This document shows positions 21,272 to 32,730 of a DNA stretch of 64,000 nucleotides, one piece after another (the stretch's first letter is position 1; each line of letters begins with the position of its first letter). The DNA is from Buddleja alternifolia. Its lineage: Eukaryota > Streptophyta > Magnoliopsida > Lamiales > Scrophulariaceae. The stretch is from contig CM033397.1 in assembly GCA_019426215.1 (NCBI GenBank), positions 25,670,480-25,734,479 on the forward strand, in the 5' to 3' direction. The notes under the pieces are model-generated. The model was not told where the DNA came from, ran no database searches, and saw only the letters and a program-made list of their open reading frames with translations. The position numbers and the translations under genes are program-made.

Positions 21272-22797
21272 TGGTGGTCCCAAGTGGCATATGAAAGGGT
21301 CTAGAAAGGGGGGGGGGGGGGGTTGAATAGACCTTGAAGTCTTTTTTGACTTCAAAACACTTGTATCACTTTTAAAAATTAGAACGCTTAGAAAGCTGAG
21401 CGCTTCGGTCAGGTGCTTCAGTAAAGATAACTTAGACTTAGTGATTTTAGCAATTTACCAAAGTAGGGTAATGCTTAGATCGCTTAATTAGGGTTAGTAC
21501 AGCGGAAATGATTTCAAAATTTTAGCGTTCGTTTTAGGTCAAATACTCGCTTAACCGTTTTGCTTGACATTTTCAGAATAGATGATGTAATATAAAGCAA
21601 GACAATAAAACAGTAAAAAATTTAAATGACACAAGAAATTGTAAGGTTCACTGGGTGATGTAATCTCAGCTACGTCCTTCTTCTCCTTTTTCACTTGGAG
21701 GGAATTTACTAAGTTGATTATCAAATAATCACACAAAATCTTCTAGAAGATAGTAAAAGAGGTGAAAAATGGTCTCGGGCTCCTTGATCACATAGATTTC
21801 AGCACCAATGAAGATCTTCTTCTACAAGCTTCTCTCACTCAGAAATACTGCCTGTAAGGGGTTTCAACAACTTTCTCACTCAGATGAAAGGTTAAAGGTT
21901 TTGTCGCACAGGTTTTGTTTGTTTTTGGAAAGATCAAACAACTTGGAATATCTCAGTAAGAGTTTAGGTTTCTTCTTTGGAAGATGTTTGAGATATTTGT
22001 GACTGTCTGGAATGTATATGAAAAGCTTGAAAGATTTTGGCTATGGAGTTTCTAAGCTTTTCTTGAAGAAAATAATTCAGCAAAGTTTTCGCGTGTTTCT
22101 TGTGTATTTCCGTATCTGTTTAGGGTTTGCTGGAATGAAATGTTTATAGGCAATTCTTGGAATTTGTTCGTTGGACACATGTGAGCGTGTGTTCTTCACG
22201 TGGCGCGTGAATCGGCTGTTTCTCTGACATTCCTGAAATCCTACTGGTTCCGATTGGACGGGAGTAAACTAAAACTCTGAAAACCTGTCAGTCTAGTCAA
22301 AAGGTGGCTTGTCCACAAGTCATAATAGCTTATCACATTTAATGCTCTTATCAGACATTTAATGCATTTGAATTTATTTCTCGTTGGAAATAAATGTCCG
22401 TTGAATGATCGCATTTAAGTCCTTCATGACTTGAGAATTTATTTCAGGTGAATCTGATACTGATAGCTGGAGTGCTTTGAGCGCTTGATCCATAAATCTT
22501 GAAATAGTCCTTTAGCGTTTGACAGTCGCTAATAACAAATTTTCATCTTCATTTGACTTCAGACGCTGATCTTCAACTTTATCTCTAATAGACTCACCTA
22601 GAATTCTATTAGCGATTCGATATCTAATACTTAGTCTAAAATCTACAAAGATAAAAACTACAAGCCTAAATAGTATTACGTACTTTCAAACACTTATACA
22701 TAACTTCTACGAAAATATAAACTTACATTCTTTTCGCGGTCTAACATAAGATCCTATCTTGTCATCATCAAAACATCTAACATGAAATTTCCTAACA
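21272..22797 (-). repeat. RT4 3' LTR
   Basis: 1526 bp. On the minus strand it reads TGTTAGGAAATTTCATG ... GGGACCACCA. It contains a 15-G homopolymer at about 21308-21322 (C on the coding strand) that differs in length from the other LTR. A TATA-like CTATAAACA is read on the minus strand near 22141-22149. Confidence 0.9.
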
Positions 22798-22812
22798 ATT
22801 TCCCCATTTTTG
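22798..22812 (-). other. RT4 polypurine tract
   Basis: The minus strand reads CAAAAATGGGGAAAT directly before the 3' LTR, close to the RT5 tract (caaaaagggggaaat). Confidence 0.8.
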
Positions 22813-23042
22813 ATGATGTAAAGACCTTAACTCTTATAAATCTTTTATGGATTAAGAGTTCAAAGAAAAGTCCAAAAAGGTCATAAGTTAGCGTTTGGAA
22901 AGTTAGCTAAAGTTAGATTAGTTTCAACAAGTTGTTTCAGCGTTAAATCATTCATTCATATGGAAGAATTAAGCATACATGATTTACACTGGAAATAGAT
23001 AAATTAAAGCGACAAATAGGAATATATAAACAACATAAGCAT

Positions 23043-24800
23043 TCATCTTTTCTGTCGCTTCCTATTCTCTTCCTGAAAGATTTCAGTCGCTAAGTTTAGT
23101 AGAAGTCTATCAACATCTATCATGGTTGTATACTGGACTTTATTGTAGTCATGTCTTCTCTGTTTAGCACTTTCTTCCAGCTCCATTAACCTTTCCACCC
23201 AATCCCTTGGAGGATTCCAAGTTCTCGGATTAAGTCATGGTAAATGTCTTGTCTTTGATCATTGGTGGATTTCCAGTTGATAGGTCTTCTAAGCAGACCA
23301 ACATATGGCTGAAAACCCATACTCTCTAGGAACTCAACATCTAAGTCCGGAAGCAAATCCCTACCTTGATAATATCTAGGCTTTCGCTTTTTAGTAAGCA
23401 TTTTCTTTATGCTCACTATCTCTTCGAACATAGATCGCCAGTGCTTGTTGTTTGTCTTAGAAATGGCCTTGGACTGGGACTTTTCTTTAAGATCTTCCCC
23501 TTTCTTGGCATCATCAAGGGAGGTCTTTAATTCAGCGATGTCCTGATGGAGAAGCTTGACTTCATCTATCAAAAGAGCAATTTGCTCAGCGATACTTTGA
23601 GAGATTAAATTGGAGGTATTGTGACGCTCAGTATCAACTGATGCATTCTGGGCAAGCGTCCTGTTGAAATCGTCAGAAAGTTCTTTGACCAGGGGAGTGA
23701 TACTATTCATCATAGTGATTGTAAGCTTGGTTGCGTGACTCATGTCATCCTTAAGCAGTTTCTCTACGTTATGAAACATTGCGTTGCTGCGCCCTTACAA
23801 ATGAGAACAAGAGCCCGTTAGATCACTAAGAGAATTGCGAATGGCTTTCTTGAAATCTCGTGACTCTTGATCGCTTTCTGAGTCTGAGTCCGAGTCTGAG
23901 GAAGGACACTCAGAACCATGTGAGCTAGAAACTGGAGCTTTGACTTTAGATTTGTCTCTTACAAAAGGCTCTTCAGGCTCATTAAGGACTTCCTGAATCG
24001 CTTGATCCATAGATGGATCTGCAGTCGTTGGTTGACAAATAGGTTCTTGAGTAGGAATCTTGACTACTGGGGCGCTAGAAATAACTGGCAAAGAAGCATT
24101 TAGAATTTGAGTGGCTTCCAAAGTAGGAGTTATATCCTCTGCTATCTCAACAATCTATATGGGAGGAGAAGGATTCTCAACAATAATGACCGAAAGGGGG
24201 CCAATTGCTTCCATGACATGCCTTAGACTAATCAGCTTGAGCAGCCTCTTAGTCTACTGGCTTGATTTGTGAAATTATCTAGGCCACTTGTACGTTCTGT
24301 TCACAAACAAAGATGGGGTGAAGACTATAGCCTCTGAAGTTATTCAGGCTAAAGTATTCAATAAAGGAGATGTCTAGCGATTGCGCATTCTCAAAGATCG
24401 CTCTACTGTCTCTGTAGAGTTCAGTAAACTCAGCGTGATTGTTGTCAAGACTCAAGGGGATTTGACTCTACCCTGGAAAAAAAGGTTGTTTATTGGTGGA
24501 GGCATCTTCATTCAAATCAGGAAGAAATCGCTGCACAAAGTCTTGAGATGGATGATAAACATAGCATCCTCCCTGAGCGATTAAGCTTAGATGCTAGCTA
24601 ATATAGCGTTCTATAGATTGCCGGTAAGAAGGCAAAGCGCTAATATTGCCTACCAAATTCATACGTTGTTCGAGTAGAAACACAGCAAAACCTCTTCGTC
24701 TGTATTCTACTCCAAATTGAAACAAGAATAGATAGTTCACAAGCTCTTCTAGCGAGTAAAAATGCAATACGAACTCTTCAGCCCATTTTGCGGTACCCAT
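23043..24800 (-). pseudogene. RT4 env-like gene, C-terminal remnant
   Basis: On the minus strand it matches the second half of RT5 exon 2. WAEEFVLHFYSLEELVNY and FGVEYRRRGFAVFLLEQR lie at 24620-24790; an acidic Ser/Asp tract (SSDSDSDSESDQES) at 23860-23920; a coiled-coil segment SIAEQIALLIDEVKLLHQDI near 23580; and the C-terminal KKMLTKKRKPRYYQGRDLLP near 23390. It ends at a TGA (23043-23045), near the RT5 stop. Several frameshifts break it. Exon 1 and the intron are absent because of the deletion that also removed RT. Confidence 0.8.
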
Positions 24801-26657
24801 CATCCATCTTGTTCCAAAAAACCCATCTAGTTCCAATGACTCCTTGGTGAGTTGGTCTTGGTACTAGCATCCAAACCTTACTTCTCTCAAATTGGTTAAG
24901 CTCTTCTTGCATAACTTCTACCCAACTTGAATCACTGAGCACTTCATCCACTTTCTTTCGTTCTATTTGAGATAAGAAACTTGCGAACATGACCTCATTG
25001 ATTGTAGCTGACCTAGTTCTCATAGGTGCTTTAAGATTTCCAATGACTAGCTTTGGTGGATGGTCTCTAAGCCATTTACGGTCTGGTTGGAACGGGTTGA
25101 GAGACTCTTGATTATCAATCACTTAACCCTCATTTGTCTCTGGTGCAGTCGCTGCATCATTCACTATTCCAATTTGCTCTTGATGATCATTCTCTTCATG
25201 AACATCAAGGATTCAGACAATATCTTCATTAGTAACCTCACGAGTAATCTTAGAATTGGACATAAAGATCTCATCATCCTCCTCATCATCACTATCATCA
25301 CCAAGATTGATTTGTGACACTTGTTGGGAAAGATTTTCAATTCCTACATCATCAAGATTAACCTTGCTCGGTTCTTGGTTAGCATCATCAAACACAACAT
25401 GAATAGATTCTTTAACCTTCGATTTGATCTTATTTAGGATGCGAAAACTCTTTCCGTTCTTGGCATAGCCTAGAAAGATTTCCTCAAACGTCTTTAGACT
25501 TTGGGATCCATTATTATGAATGAAACATTTTGAACCAAATACATGAAAATATGAAACGTTAGGCTTACGTCCCTTCCACAACTCATATGGAGTCTTTTCA
25601 TGTTGCTTGTTGATCATACAACGGTTCTGAGTGTAGCAAGCCGTATTAATAGCTTCGGCCCAAAACCTTTGAGGCAGCTTAGACTCTGCAAGCATCATCC
25701 CAGTGGCTTCTTTAAGTGTTCTATTCCATCGCTCGGCAACTCCATTCTGTTGAGGTGTTCTCGGGGCAGAATACTCATGAAGTATTCCAAAATCTATACA
25801 AAACTTCTTAACAAATTGGTTAGTAAATTTAGTTCCTCTATCGCTTCTAATTCTTGTCACCTAGAGATCTTTATAAGTTTGCAATTGACGAATTTGCGAT
25901 GTGAGCTTGACACTAGTTTCATCTTTGGTCGCTAGGAATTCTACCCATGTATAGCGAGAGAAATCTTCAACTATTACTAGCGAGTACTTTTTACCACTTA
26001 CACTCATGATTTGAATAGGACCAAACAAGTCTAGATGCAATAGTTCAAGAACTCTAGAAGTAGATAGGCATGGTTTCTTCTCAAAAGATTATTTAACTTG
26101 TTTACCCATTTGACATGCATCACATAAGCAATTTTTCTGAAAGGAACCCTTAGGTAATCCCTCTACTAGATTTAGCGATATTAATTAAGAGATTGTCTTA
26201 AAGTTGAGGTGATTCATTTTTCTATGCCATAACCAACCCAATTCATTTTGACTCTTAGCAGGAAAGCATGTGGGGTTGTTGTCAATTGTAGAATCCCAAT
26301 CTACTAAATACACATTGTTTGTTCTTTTTCTTCTTAATTTAGTAGACTTAGTCTTAACGTCGTTAAAATAGCAGAAGTCGCTTGAAAATTTTACTTCAAA
26401 GCCTTTATCACAAAATTGACTAATGTTTAACAAATTATGCTAAGACCCTCAACATAATATACATCATTAATCATGATATTCCCCCTATGCATGATACCTA
26501 TACCTTAGGTTTTATCTTTAGAGTTATCACCGAATATAACTTGAGGATCATTGGCTGCTTGATAGTTGGTCAATAGATCCTTGGAACCCGTTATGTGTCT
26601 TAACGATCCACTATCAAAGTACCAAACTGAAGTATCGGTGTTGGCTCTAGGTACCTG
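24778..26657 (-). pseudogene. RT4 pol remnant (protease and integrase only)
   Basis: Minus-strand patches follow RT5 pol: a protease remnant near 26600 (WYFDSGSLRHITGS), ISQFCDKGFEVKFSSDFCYF at 26370-26430, the zinc-finger segment WLWHRKMNHLNFKTIS near 26190, and the integrase core 25213-25860 with IRSDRGTKF and TPQQNGVAERWNRTL. The integrase tail ends at RPTHQGVIGTRWVFWNKM near 24800. Reverse transcriptase and RNase H are completely missing, because the sequence jumps at about 24800 into the env-like gene. Stops and frameshifts occur elsewhere. Confidence 0.85.
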
Positions 26658-27519
26658 CATTTAAAGGATAGTTCTAATTCTTCTTAGGTACCCATGTTGT
26701 TTTGGGTCCTTCAACGTTAGTGGCTTTGGTTTGAATTAAAACTTTCGGAACCCATATTTGCCTAGTCTTCATTGTAGGAATACTGGTCTTCTTGGGTTTC
26801 ACATTGTGTTGTGTGTGCTTTTTGGGTGTATAATAATATCCTCGATTATAATAATTATCATAATCATAGTCATAATCATAATCATCATAGTTTCGATAAT
26901 ATGATCTTGACTGCCTTGGATATTGACTCTGATATTTTCTTGGCACTGGCTTGGGTTGCACTTTTGGTGCTGGACGCTTAGCGCTTGATTCACAGTGGTC
27001 AGGTTTATCCTTAGTTTTTTGAGCGTTTGGATGAACCCTTCTTTGTGAATCATTTGCTTTCGCCTTTCCCTTGCCTGAATCAGCTTTGGCTTTCTCATTT
27101 GGCCTCGTACCATTGTCGCTTGGTTCATTCAGCGTTTGACTTTGTGATCCTTTCTCAACAAAGAAAACACCCTTCCTTTGTTGTTCGCCGTAACATTAGA
27201 TTTATTTGGTTGTTTATCGAATTGATTGTATCCTAAACTGGTCTTTTCACCAAACATTCTTGTTACCTTAGTCACATTATCCAACTTTCTTGAAGCTTTT
27301 GATAATGATGAGACGAGCTGCTCTGATTTGACAAGTCTAGTGATCAGATCAGCTTCTCTCTTGACTATTATATCAAGATCGCTTTTCAATTGAGTAATTT
27401 CACTCTCAAGCGATTGGTTTTTCTCAATGCATTGTTGTTGAATTTGCAACTTTGCCTTGAGCGTTACTTTATCACTTGTGAGCGATGAAATAATTGTGAA
27501 GTGATTTTGATATATTGTG
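26658..27519 (-). pseudogene. RT4 gag, C-terminal part
   Basis: On the minus strand it reads a coiled-coil-like segment QQQCIEKNQSLESEITQLKS, then KREADLITRLVKSEQLVSSL, a basic stretch, and the Tyr/Asp-rich tract YYRNYDDYDYDYDYDNYY followed by GYYYTPKKHTQH. It is separated from the N-terminal part by the RT6 insertion. The 5-bp word gcggc at 27520-27524 is the left target duplication of RT6. Confidence 0.8.
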
Positions 27520-27524
27520 GCGGC
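27520..27524 (-). repeat. Target site duplication of RT6, left copy (gcggc)
   Basis: It pairs with gcgac at 34209-34213 with one mismatch. RT4 gag similarity continues across the site when RT6 is removed. Confidence 0.75.
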
Positions 27525-29002
27525 TGGTACGTGTCGAATGCACCAAAATATAATTACTGTTCTCACAAGAATTTGTAGTACTCGTAAGTCCAGGTCGAAC
27601 CCTAGAGATTGGTTGATCAAAATAATATTCAATGGGGAGGTTTGTTTGATGAATTAATAATGACAGGAATTAAATAGGAAGTTCAATAAATGTAAAGCAT
27701 CGATTCAAGGATAGTTCGTTCTTCAATTCAAGTTGATCATAGACACCTAAAATACTATCTATTCTTTGATTACTTAGCCAAGAACATAAATAACCAGCTA
27801 TTTATATCCCTATTAACTTCCGTATATCATTAACCAAAGCCTAGCACTCGGTTAAATTCTTATTATCAACTGACTAGGTATTAAGCAATCCTAATCATGT
27901 TAATAATAGCATAACGAATTAGAAGCGACTAAGGATAAACAATAGTTTAAGCAAGCGCCAACTATTTAATTTACTCTAATGTTTCCCTTAGGTTATCAAC
28001 GAAAATTGGGATCCTAATCATGAAAACCTAATTGCTACATGCACAAATCAAACATAACATTTACGGATTATGAAGATTTGTTAGCAATAGATTGTAATAG
28101 ATAATCAACTAATGTGCACCTTAGATTATTATCTAAACAAGCATGAACATTAAGAATAAGAAACAAAAGATAATCAAACCGTAGATAGATAGATGAAGCT
28201 CCGTGTCTCACAACATGTGAATCAAAATGAACTCCCTTGAATCGAAATAAAAACTTAGCTACTCATAATTGTAAGCATAAAACTTGAAAATACTATTTTT
28301 CTAACTCTCTTCTCTTTGTTTTCTTCTTGTTTTTGTTCTTCTTCTCTTCAAGTCTTGCAAGACATATATATAGGCAATGAAAAGATGCTATAATCATGGA
28401 GAGAATATATTCTCTCTTCCTTTATCAAGACATGGAGAATATATTCTTCTCTTTAACATCAAAGCATAGAGAATATATTCTTCCCTTTAACATCAAATCA
28501 TGGAGAATATATTCTTCCCTTTACACCTTGAATTGCCTCTAATTAACCATCAAATCTGACTTCGACTCCTTCTAGGAAGTTGTAGATTCGTGTGTTATCT
28601 TTCAATTCCAATGGGCCTTGACTAAATCCAAAATACATAACTCTATTTATGAATTTTTCACCACAGCTGCGCAGTCCAGTCCAGAACAGAAATCTTCTGT
28701 TCTTGAACACTTTTGGGCCCCTTTAACTTCCGAACTGGGTCTAGACTTCTTCACAAGAAATGTAGGCCTTTGTCTTAGCTTTCCAACTGGATCAAATTCA
28801 ATAGAAACTAACTTATGCATCTCCAGATATATCAGTATTTCCGAAATATCGCCAAATCTGCCATTTTGATTGAAATTGATATTTTGCACTCCAAATCTTG
28901 CCTAAATCACAAAATGAGATAAAATCAGTTCCAATGGCCATGTAATCACAACAAAAATGCTAAATATAGAGGAAATAAAATATATAAATATTGCACTTAT
29001 CA
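27525..29002 (-). repeat. RT6 3' LTR
   Basis: On the minus strand it runs TGATAAGTGCAATATTT ... CGACACGTACCA. It contains a tandem repeat with a 34-bp period (28395-28527) built around GAGAATATATTCT palindromes and a TATA-like CTATATATAT near 28364-28373. The open frames near 28618-28889 occur identically in both LTRs and are not called as genes. Confidence 0.92.
28395..28527. repeat. 34-bp tandem repeat with palindromes inside RT6 3' LTR
   Basis: Four imperfect units of the type catggagaatatattcttc, the last three spaced 34 bp apart. Each has the near-palindrome GAGAATATATTCT, extended to GAGAGAATATATTCTCTC in the first unit. The second copy lies in the other LTR at about 33601-33733. Confidence 0.75.
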
Positions 29003-29020
29003 AATTCCCCCACACCTAAC
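29003..29020 (-). other. RT6 polypurine tract
   Basis: The minus strand reads GTTAGGTGTGGGGGAATT immediately before the 3' LTR. Confidence 0.75.
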
Positions 29021-30223
29021 TCTTGCACGTCCTCGGGCAAAGATAAAGAGAAACTAGAAAAAAAATAACTAAAACTAAAGCTAACCACCTTCATAGGTAA
29101 CACGGTTGAATTTAGCATATGCAACAAGCCTTTAAACCCCTAGGTTACCCCTAGTGGACGAGTTTAGTCTCGTGAGGGTTTGCAGAAGATATACCCACAA
29201 AATCAATCTCTCAATGTACAAACAAGCAAGTTCATGAAATTTTCTTTCCAAACATCAATTCGTAACAAAATTCGCTAGAAAGGTCTATCATGTCTCCACC
29301 ATTACTCTTGCATTCACACAAACTTCTCAAGAATTCACTTAATTTCGTAACCGCAATACTATTAATGCAACATCTAACGTAACATCATCCCTTTATATTT
29401 CCTCTATCATAAATAATAAATTAAAACGAGCAACATTTTATTATTAAGCACACACTTGTCTTTTGACGCAAATACAAACATTACTCATGAATGCACCCGG
29501 TTACTCAACAAGCGGATCATTTCATTCTGGACATACTTTGAATAGCCCTATTAGATTTCCAACACAGTAGCAGGTTTGGGCCGATAGATCCCAGACTAGA
29601 TAGTCTTAGGTTACCAAGCTTGAAAACTCCTCAGGCTTAATCCCTTCAGTGTAGATAATCCCAGGCGCTATACTATATCTTCAACATTACGCAATTTACG
29701 CCTCAAGCTTTACACCGAGGAATTTCATCCATTATTATTTTAAGTCACTATCAACCAGATTAACCTTGAGGAATTTGAAGGGATTTCAGCAAGTCAAAAG
29801 TCACATACAAAGTTATGCTAAATTACGAATTCACACGAATTTCTCTAAAAGCCTGTACTTCAACAATCATAACAATTTAAACACTACTTAACTTCTCTAT
29901 TGAATCTAGTTTATTTTTCAATCAACCACTGATGAAGGGAAATAATTTTTCACTACCTTACTTGGCTGCACAATAAAGAAATTTTGTTTTTTTTTTTAAC
30001 TCATAAAACAAATAACTAACCATTTCCCCCACACTTAAAATCTGCATTGTCCTCAATACAACACAGAATGAAAATAAATAAAAATAAATAAGAAAAATGA
30101 ACAAACGAAATTAAAATAGATAGGGAAAAAGAAAGCAAATCTGATGGTGGTCGTTCAGCCACTCTTGGGTTGCCTCCCAAGAAGCGCCTTTTTTTAAAGT
30201 TGTTGGCTCGACTTTGCAGCCTT
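29021..30223 (-). other. RT6 3' untranslated region
   Basis: 1.2 kb between the pol stop and the polypurine tract. No open frame or protein similarity is seen. Athila-type elements can carry an env-like gene here; none is visible in this copy. Confidence 0.55.
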
Positions 30224-32443
30224 TTAATCCAAGTAATTTGGATTGATCAATGAAACTTCTTCAATTGTATGCTCTTGAAAACCTTCATAGAAAGGTTTAA
30301 GTCTATGTCCATTTACCTTGAACAACTTGTTAGTTTCTAAGCTTTGAATCTCTACTGCATCATAAGAAAATACATTAATCACAACAAAAGGTCCAACCCA
30401 ACGAGAACGTAACTTACCAGGCATTAATTTAGGTCTTGAGTTGTAAAGTAACACTTTTTGTCCAATCACAAATTCCTTCCTAGAGATCATCTTGTCATGA
30501 AACCCTTTGGTCTTCTCCTTGTAAATTCGGGAATTCTCATAAGCGTCAAGGCGAATCTCCTCTAACTCTTGTAGTTGCAACTTTCTATGTATACCAGCTT
30601 GATCTCGATCTAAATTGCAACTCTTTACAGCCCAAAACGCTTTGTGTTCCAATTCTACCGGAAGATGACACGATTTACCGAAGACTAACCTATATGGGGA
30701 CATCCCAATAGGTGTTTTATAGGTTGTCCGGTACGCCCATAATGCATCTTCAAGTCGAAGACTCCAATCTTTTCGATTAGGATTTACAGTTTTTTCCAAG
30801 ATGGACTTGACTTCTCGATTGGACACCTCGGTTTGCCCATTTGTCTGAGGGTGATAAGGTGTGGATGTCTTATGAAACACCCCATATTTTTTTAGCAAAG
30901 TGTCCACAGCTCGGTTACAAAAATGGGACCCCTGATCACTTATCAATGCTTTTGGTATGCCAAACCTACTAAAAATGTTAGACTTGAGAAAACCTACAAC
31001 AGCTTTAGAATCGTCAGTTTGGGTGGCTTTAGCTTCCACCCACTTCGAAACATAATCAACCGCAAGTAAGATATAAACAAAACCAAAGGAGGAAGGAAAA
31101 GGTCCCATAAAATCAATACCCCATATATCGAAAATCTCACAAACAAGTATGGGCGTTTGAAGCATTTCATTCCTATGACTTAAATTCCCAGTCCTTTGAC
31201 ATTGTTCACAATTTTTACACATGACATAAGCATCAGAGAATAAAGTAAGCCAATAAAAACCACTATCTAACACTTTTCTAGCAGTTCTCTTAGGTCCAAA
31301 ATGACCACCACACGCATAAGCATGACAAAATTTCAAGACAGACTCTAATTCAGGATCAGGCACACATCTCCTAATAATTTGATCGGAACAAAACTTCCAC
31401 AAGTATGGATCATCCCACACATAATATTTTGCCTCACTCTTAATTTTATCTTTCTTAGCTCTACTCAAATCACCAGGTAAAGTTCTAGAAACTAAATAAT
31501 TCACTAAATCAGCATACCAAGGAACCATACCTTGCAGAGCAAACAATTGCTCATCCGGAAATAATTCTTGTAGTGGCACCAGATTTTCTTTTCGCACTAA
31601 TCGACTCAAATGATCTGCCACCAAATTTTCAGCCCCCTTTTTATCTTTAATCTCCAAATCAAATTCTTGAAGAAGAAGAATCCATCTCATTAACCTCGGT
31701 TTTGATTCTTTCTTCGCCAAAAGATGTCTTAAAGCTGCATGATCAGAAAATACAATCACTTTAGATCCAAGTAGATAAGAACGAAATTTATCTAAAGCAA
31801 AAACAATAGACCAAAGTTGTTTTTCAGTAGTTGAATAATTGCACTGAGCTGCGTTAAGGGTCCGGGAAGCATAATGGATCACATGAGGTTGTTTGCCAAC
31901 TCGTTGTCCTAAAACTGCTCCCATTGCATAATTACTCGCATCACACATTATTTCGAATGGAAGAGACCAATCTGGTGGCTGCATCAAAGGTGCAGTGGTT
32001 AACGCTGATTTCAGTTTATCAAAAGCGTCCTTGCAGTCTTGGGTGAATTCGAAAATCATATCTTGTTGTAGCAACTTGGACAGAGGCAATGCAATCTTTG
32101 AAAAATTCTTGATGAATCTACGATAAAAACCTGCATGACCAAGGAAAGATCGCACATCCCTCACACATGTGGGGTAGGGTAAGTTCACAATTAAATCTAC
32201 CTTAGCTTTATCTACCTCAATACCCCTACATGAAATAACATGTCCTAATACAATCCCTTGTTCTACCATAAAATGACATTTTTCAAAATTCAAAACAAGA
32301 TTTGTGTCAATGCAACGATCAAGCACACGAGATAAGTTTTCAAGACAAGAATCAAATGAATCCCCATGCACAGTAAAATCGTCCATAAAAACTTCAATGT
32401 ACTTTTCGATTAAATCGTCCGACTGAAAACACAAAAAACACAA
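30224..32443 (-). pseudogene. RT6 pol, truncated open frame (RT C-terminal half, RNase H, integrase)
   Basis: A 739-codon open frame without stops. It starts within RT, just before the catalytic motif ([13 protein letters not shown], residues 13-25). The RT thumb follows ([16 protein letters not shown]), then RNase H ([17 protein letters not shown] ... [17 protein letters not shown] ... [12 protein letters not shown]), the integrase zinc finger ([13 protein letters not shown] ... [11 protein letters not shown]) and the integrase core ([42 protein letters not shown]), so D-D-E is complete. The C-terminal region is typical of gypsy (HRLKPFYEG). The first seven residues are translated leader rather than pol. 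Gag, protease and the RT fingers are missing, so it cannot support its own transposition. It is complete for RNase H and integrase. Confidence 0.9.
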
Positions 32444-32487
32444 AAAACAACTAGTAAACGATGGAATTTGGGCCCGCGAGGGTGGTG

Positions 32488-32511
32488 CTCAGCATACTAA
32501 AGTATGCTGAG
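32488..32511. repeat. Perfect hairpin in RT6 leader
   Basis: Arms CTCAGCATACT and AGTATGCTGAG (11 bp each) surround two bases. It lies in the shortened leader between primer site and pol. It might be a leader RNA structure, but no function can be read from the sequence. Confidence 0.75.
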
Positions 32512-32711
32512 TTGTTTTTAAAACGATGTTTCCTTCAAGATTGATATAGAGCTCGTGGCCGAATTCGAAAAATAGTGTTTTTTTTTGTTTTTTTTTTCAA
32601 TGCACAAAATAGTCAATAAAACTTAAAACTAAGAAATATATAAATCTAACAGCCTATATATATTACAATAATAATTAGAATAAAATAAGATTTTGACCGA
32701 AAACCAATCCC

Positions 32712-32729
32712 CGACAACGACGCCAAAAT
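32712..32729 (-). other. RT6 primer binding site
   Basis: The minus strand resembles TGGCGCCGTTGCCGGGGA (tRNA-Asp type) but reads TGGCGTCGTTGTCGGGGA, with two C-to-T changes. It lies just inside the LTR edge at 32731. Confidence 0.75.
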
Positions 32730-32730
32730 T

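Noticed and set aside
28395..28527. Heat-shock element reading of the AGAATATATTCT repeats
   Set aside because: Heat-shock elements need GAA and TTC blocks with 2-bp spacing. Here the gap is four bases, so the match fails.
28618..28889. Open frames on both strands of the RT6 LTR, repeated at 33824-34095
   Set aside because: They are repeated only because LTRs are duplicated. They have no motif, and both strands are equally open.
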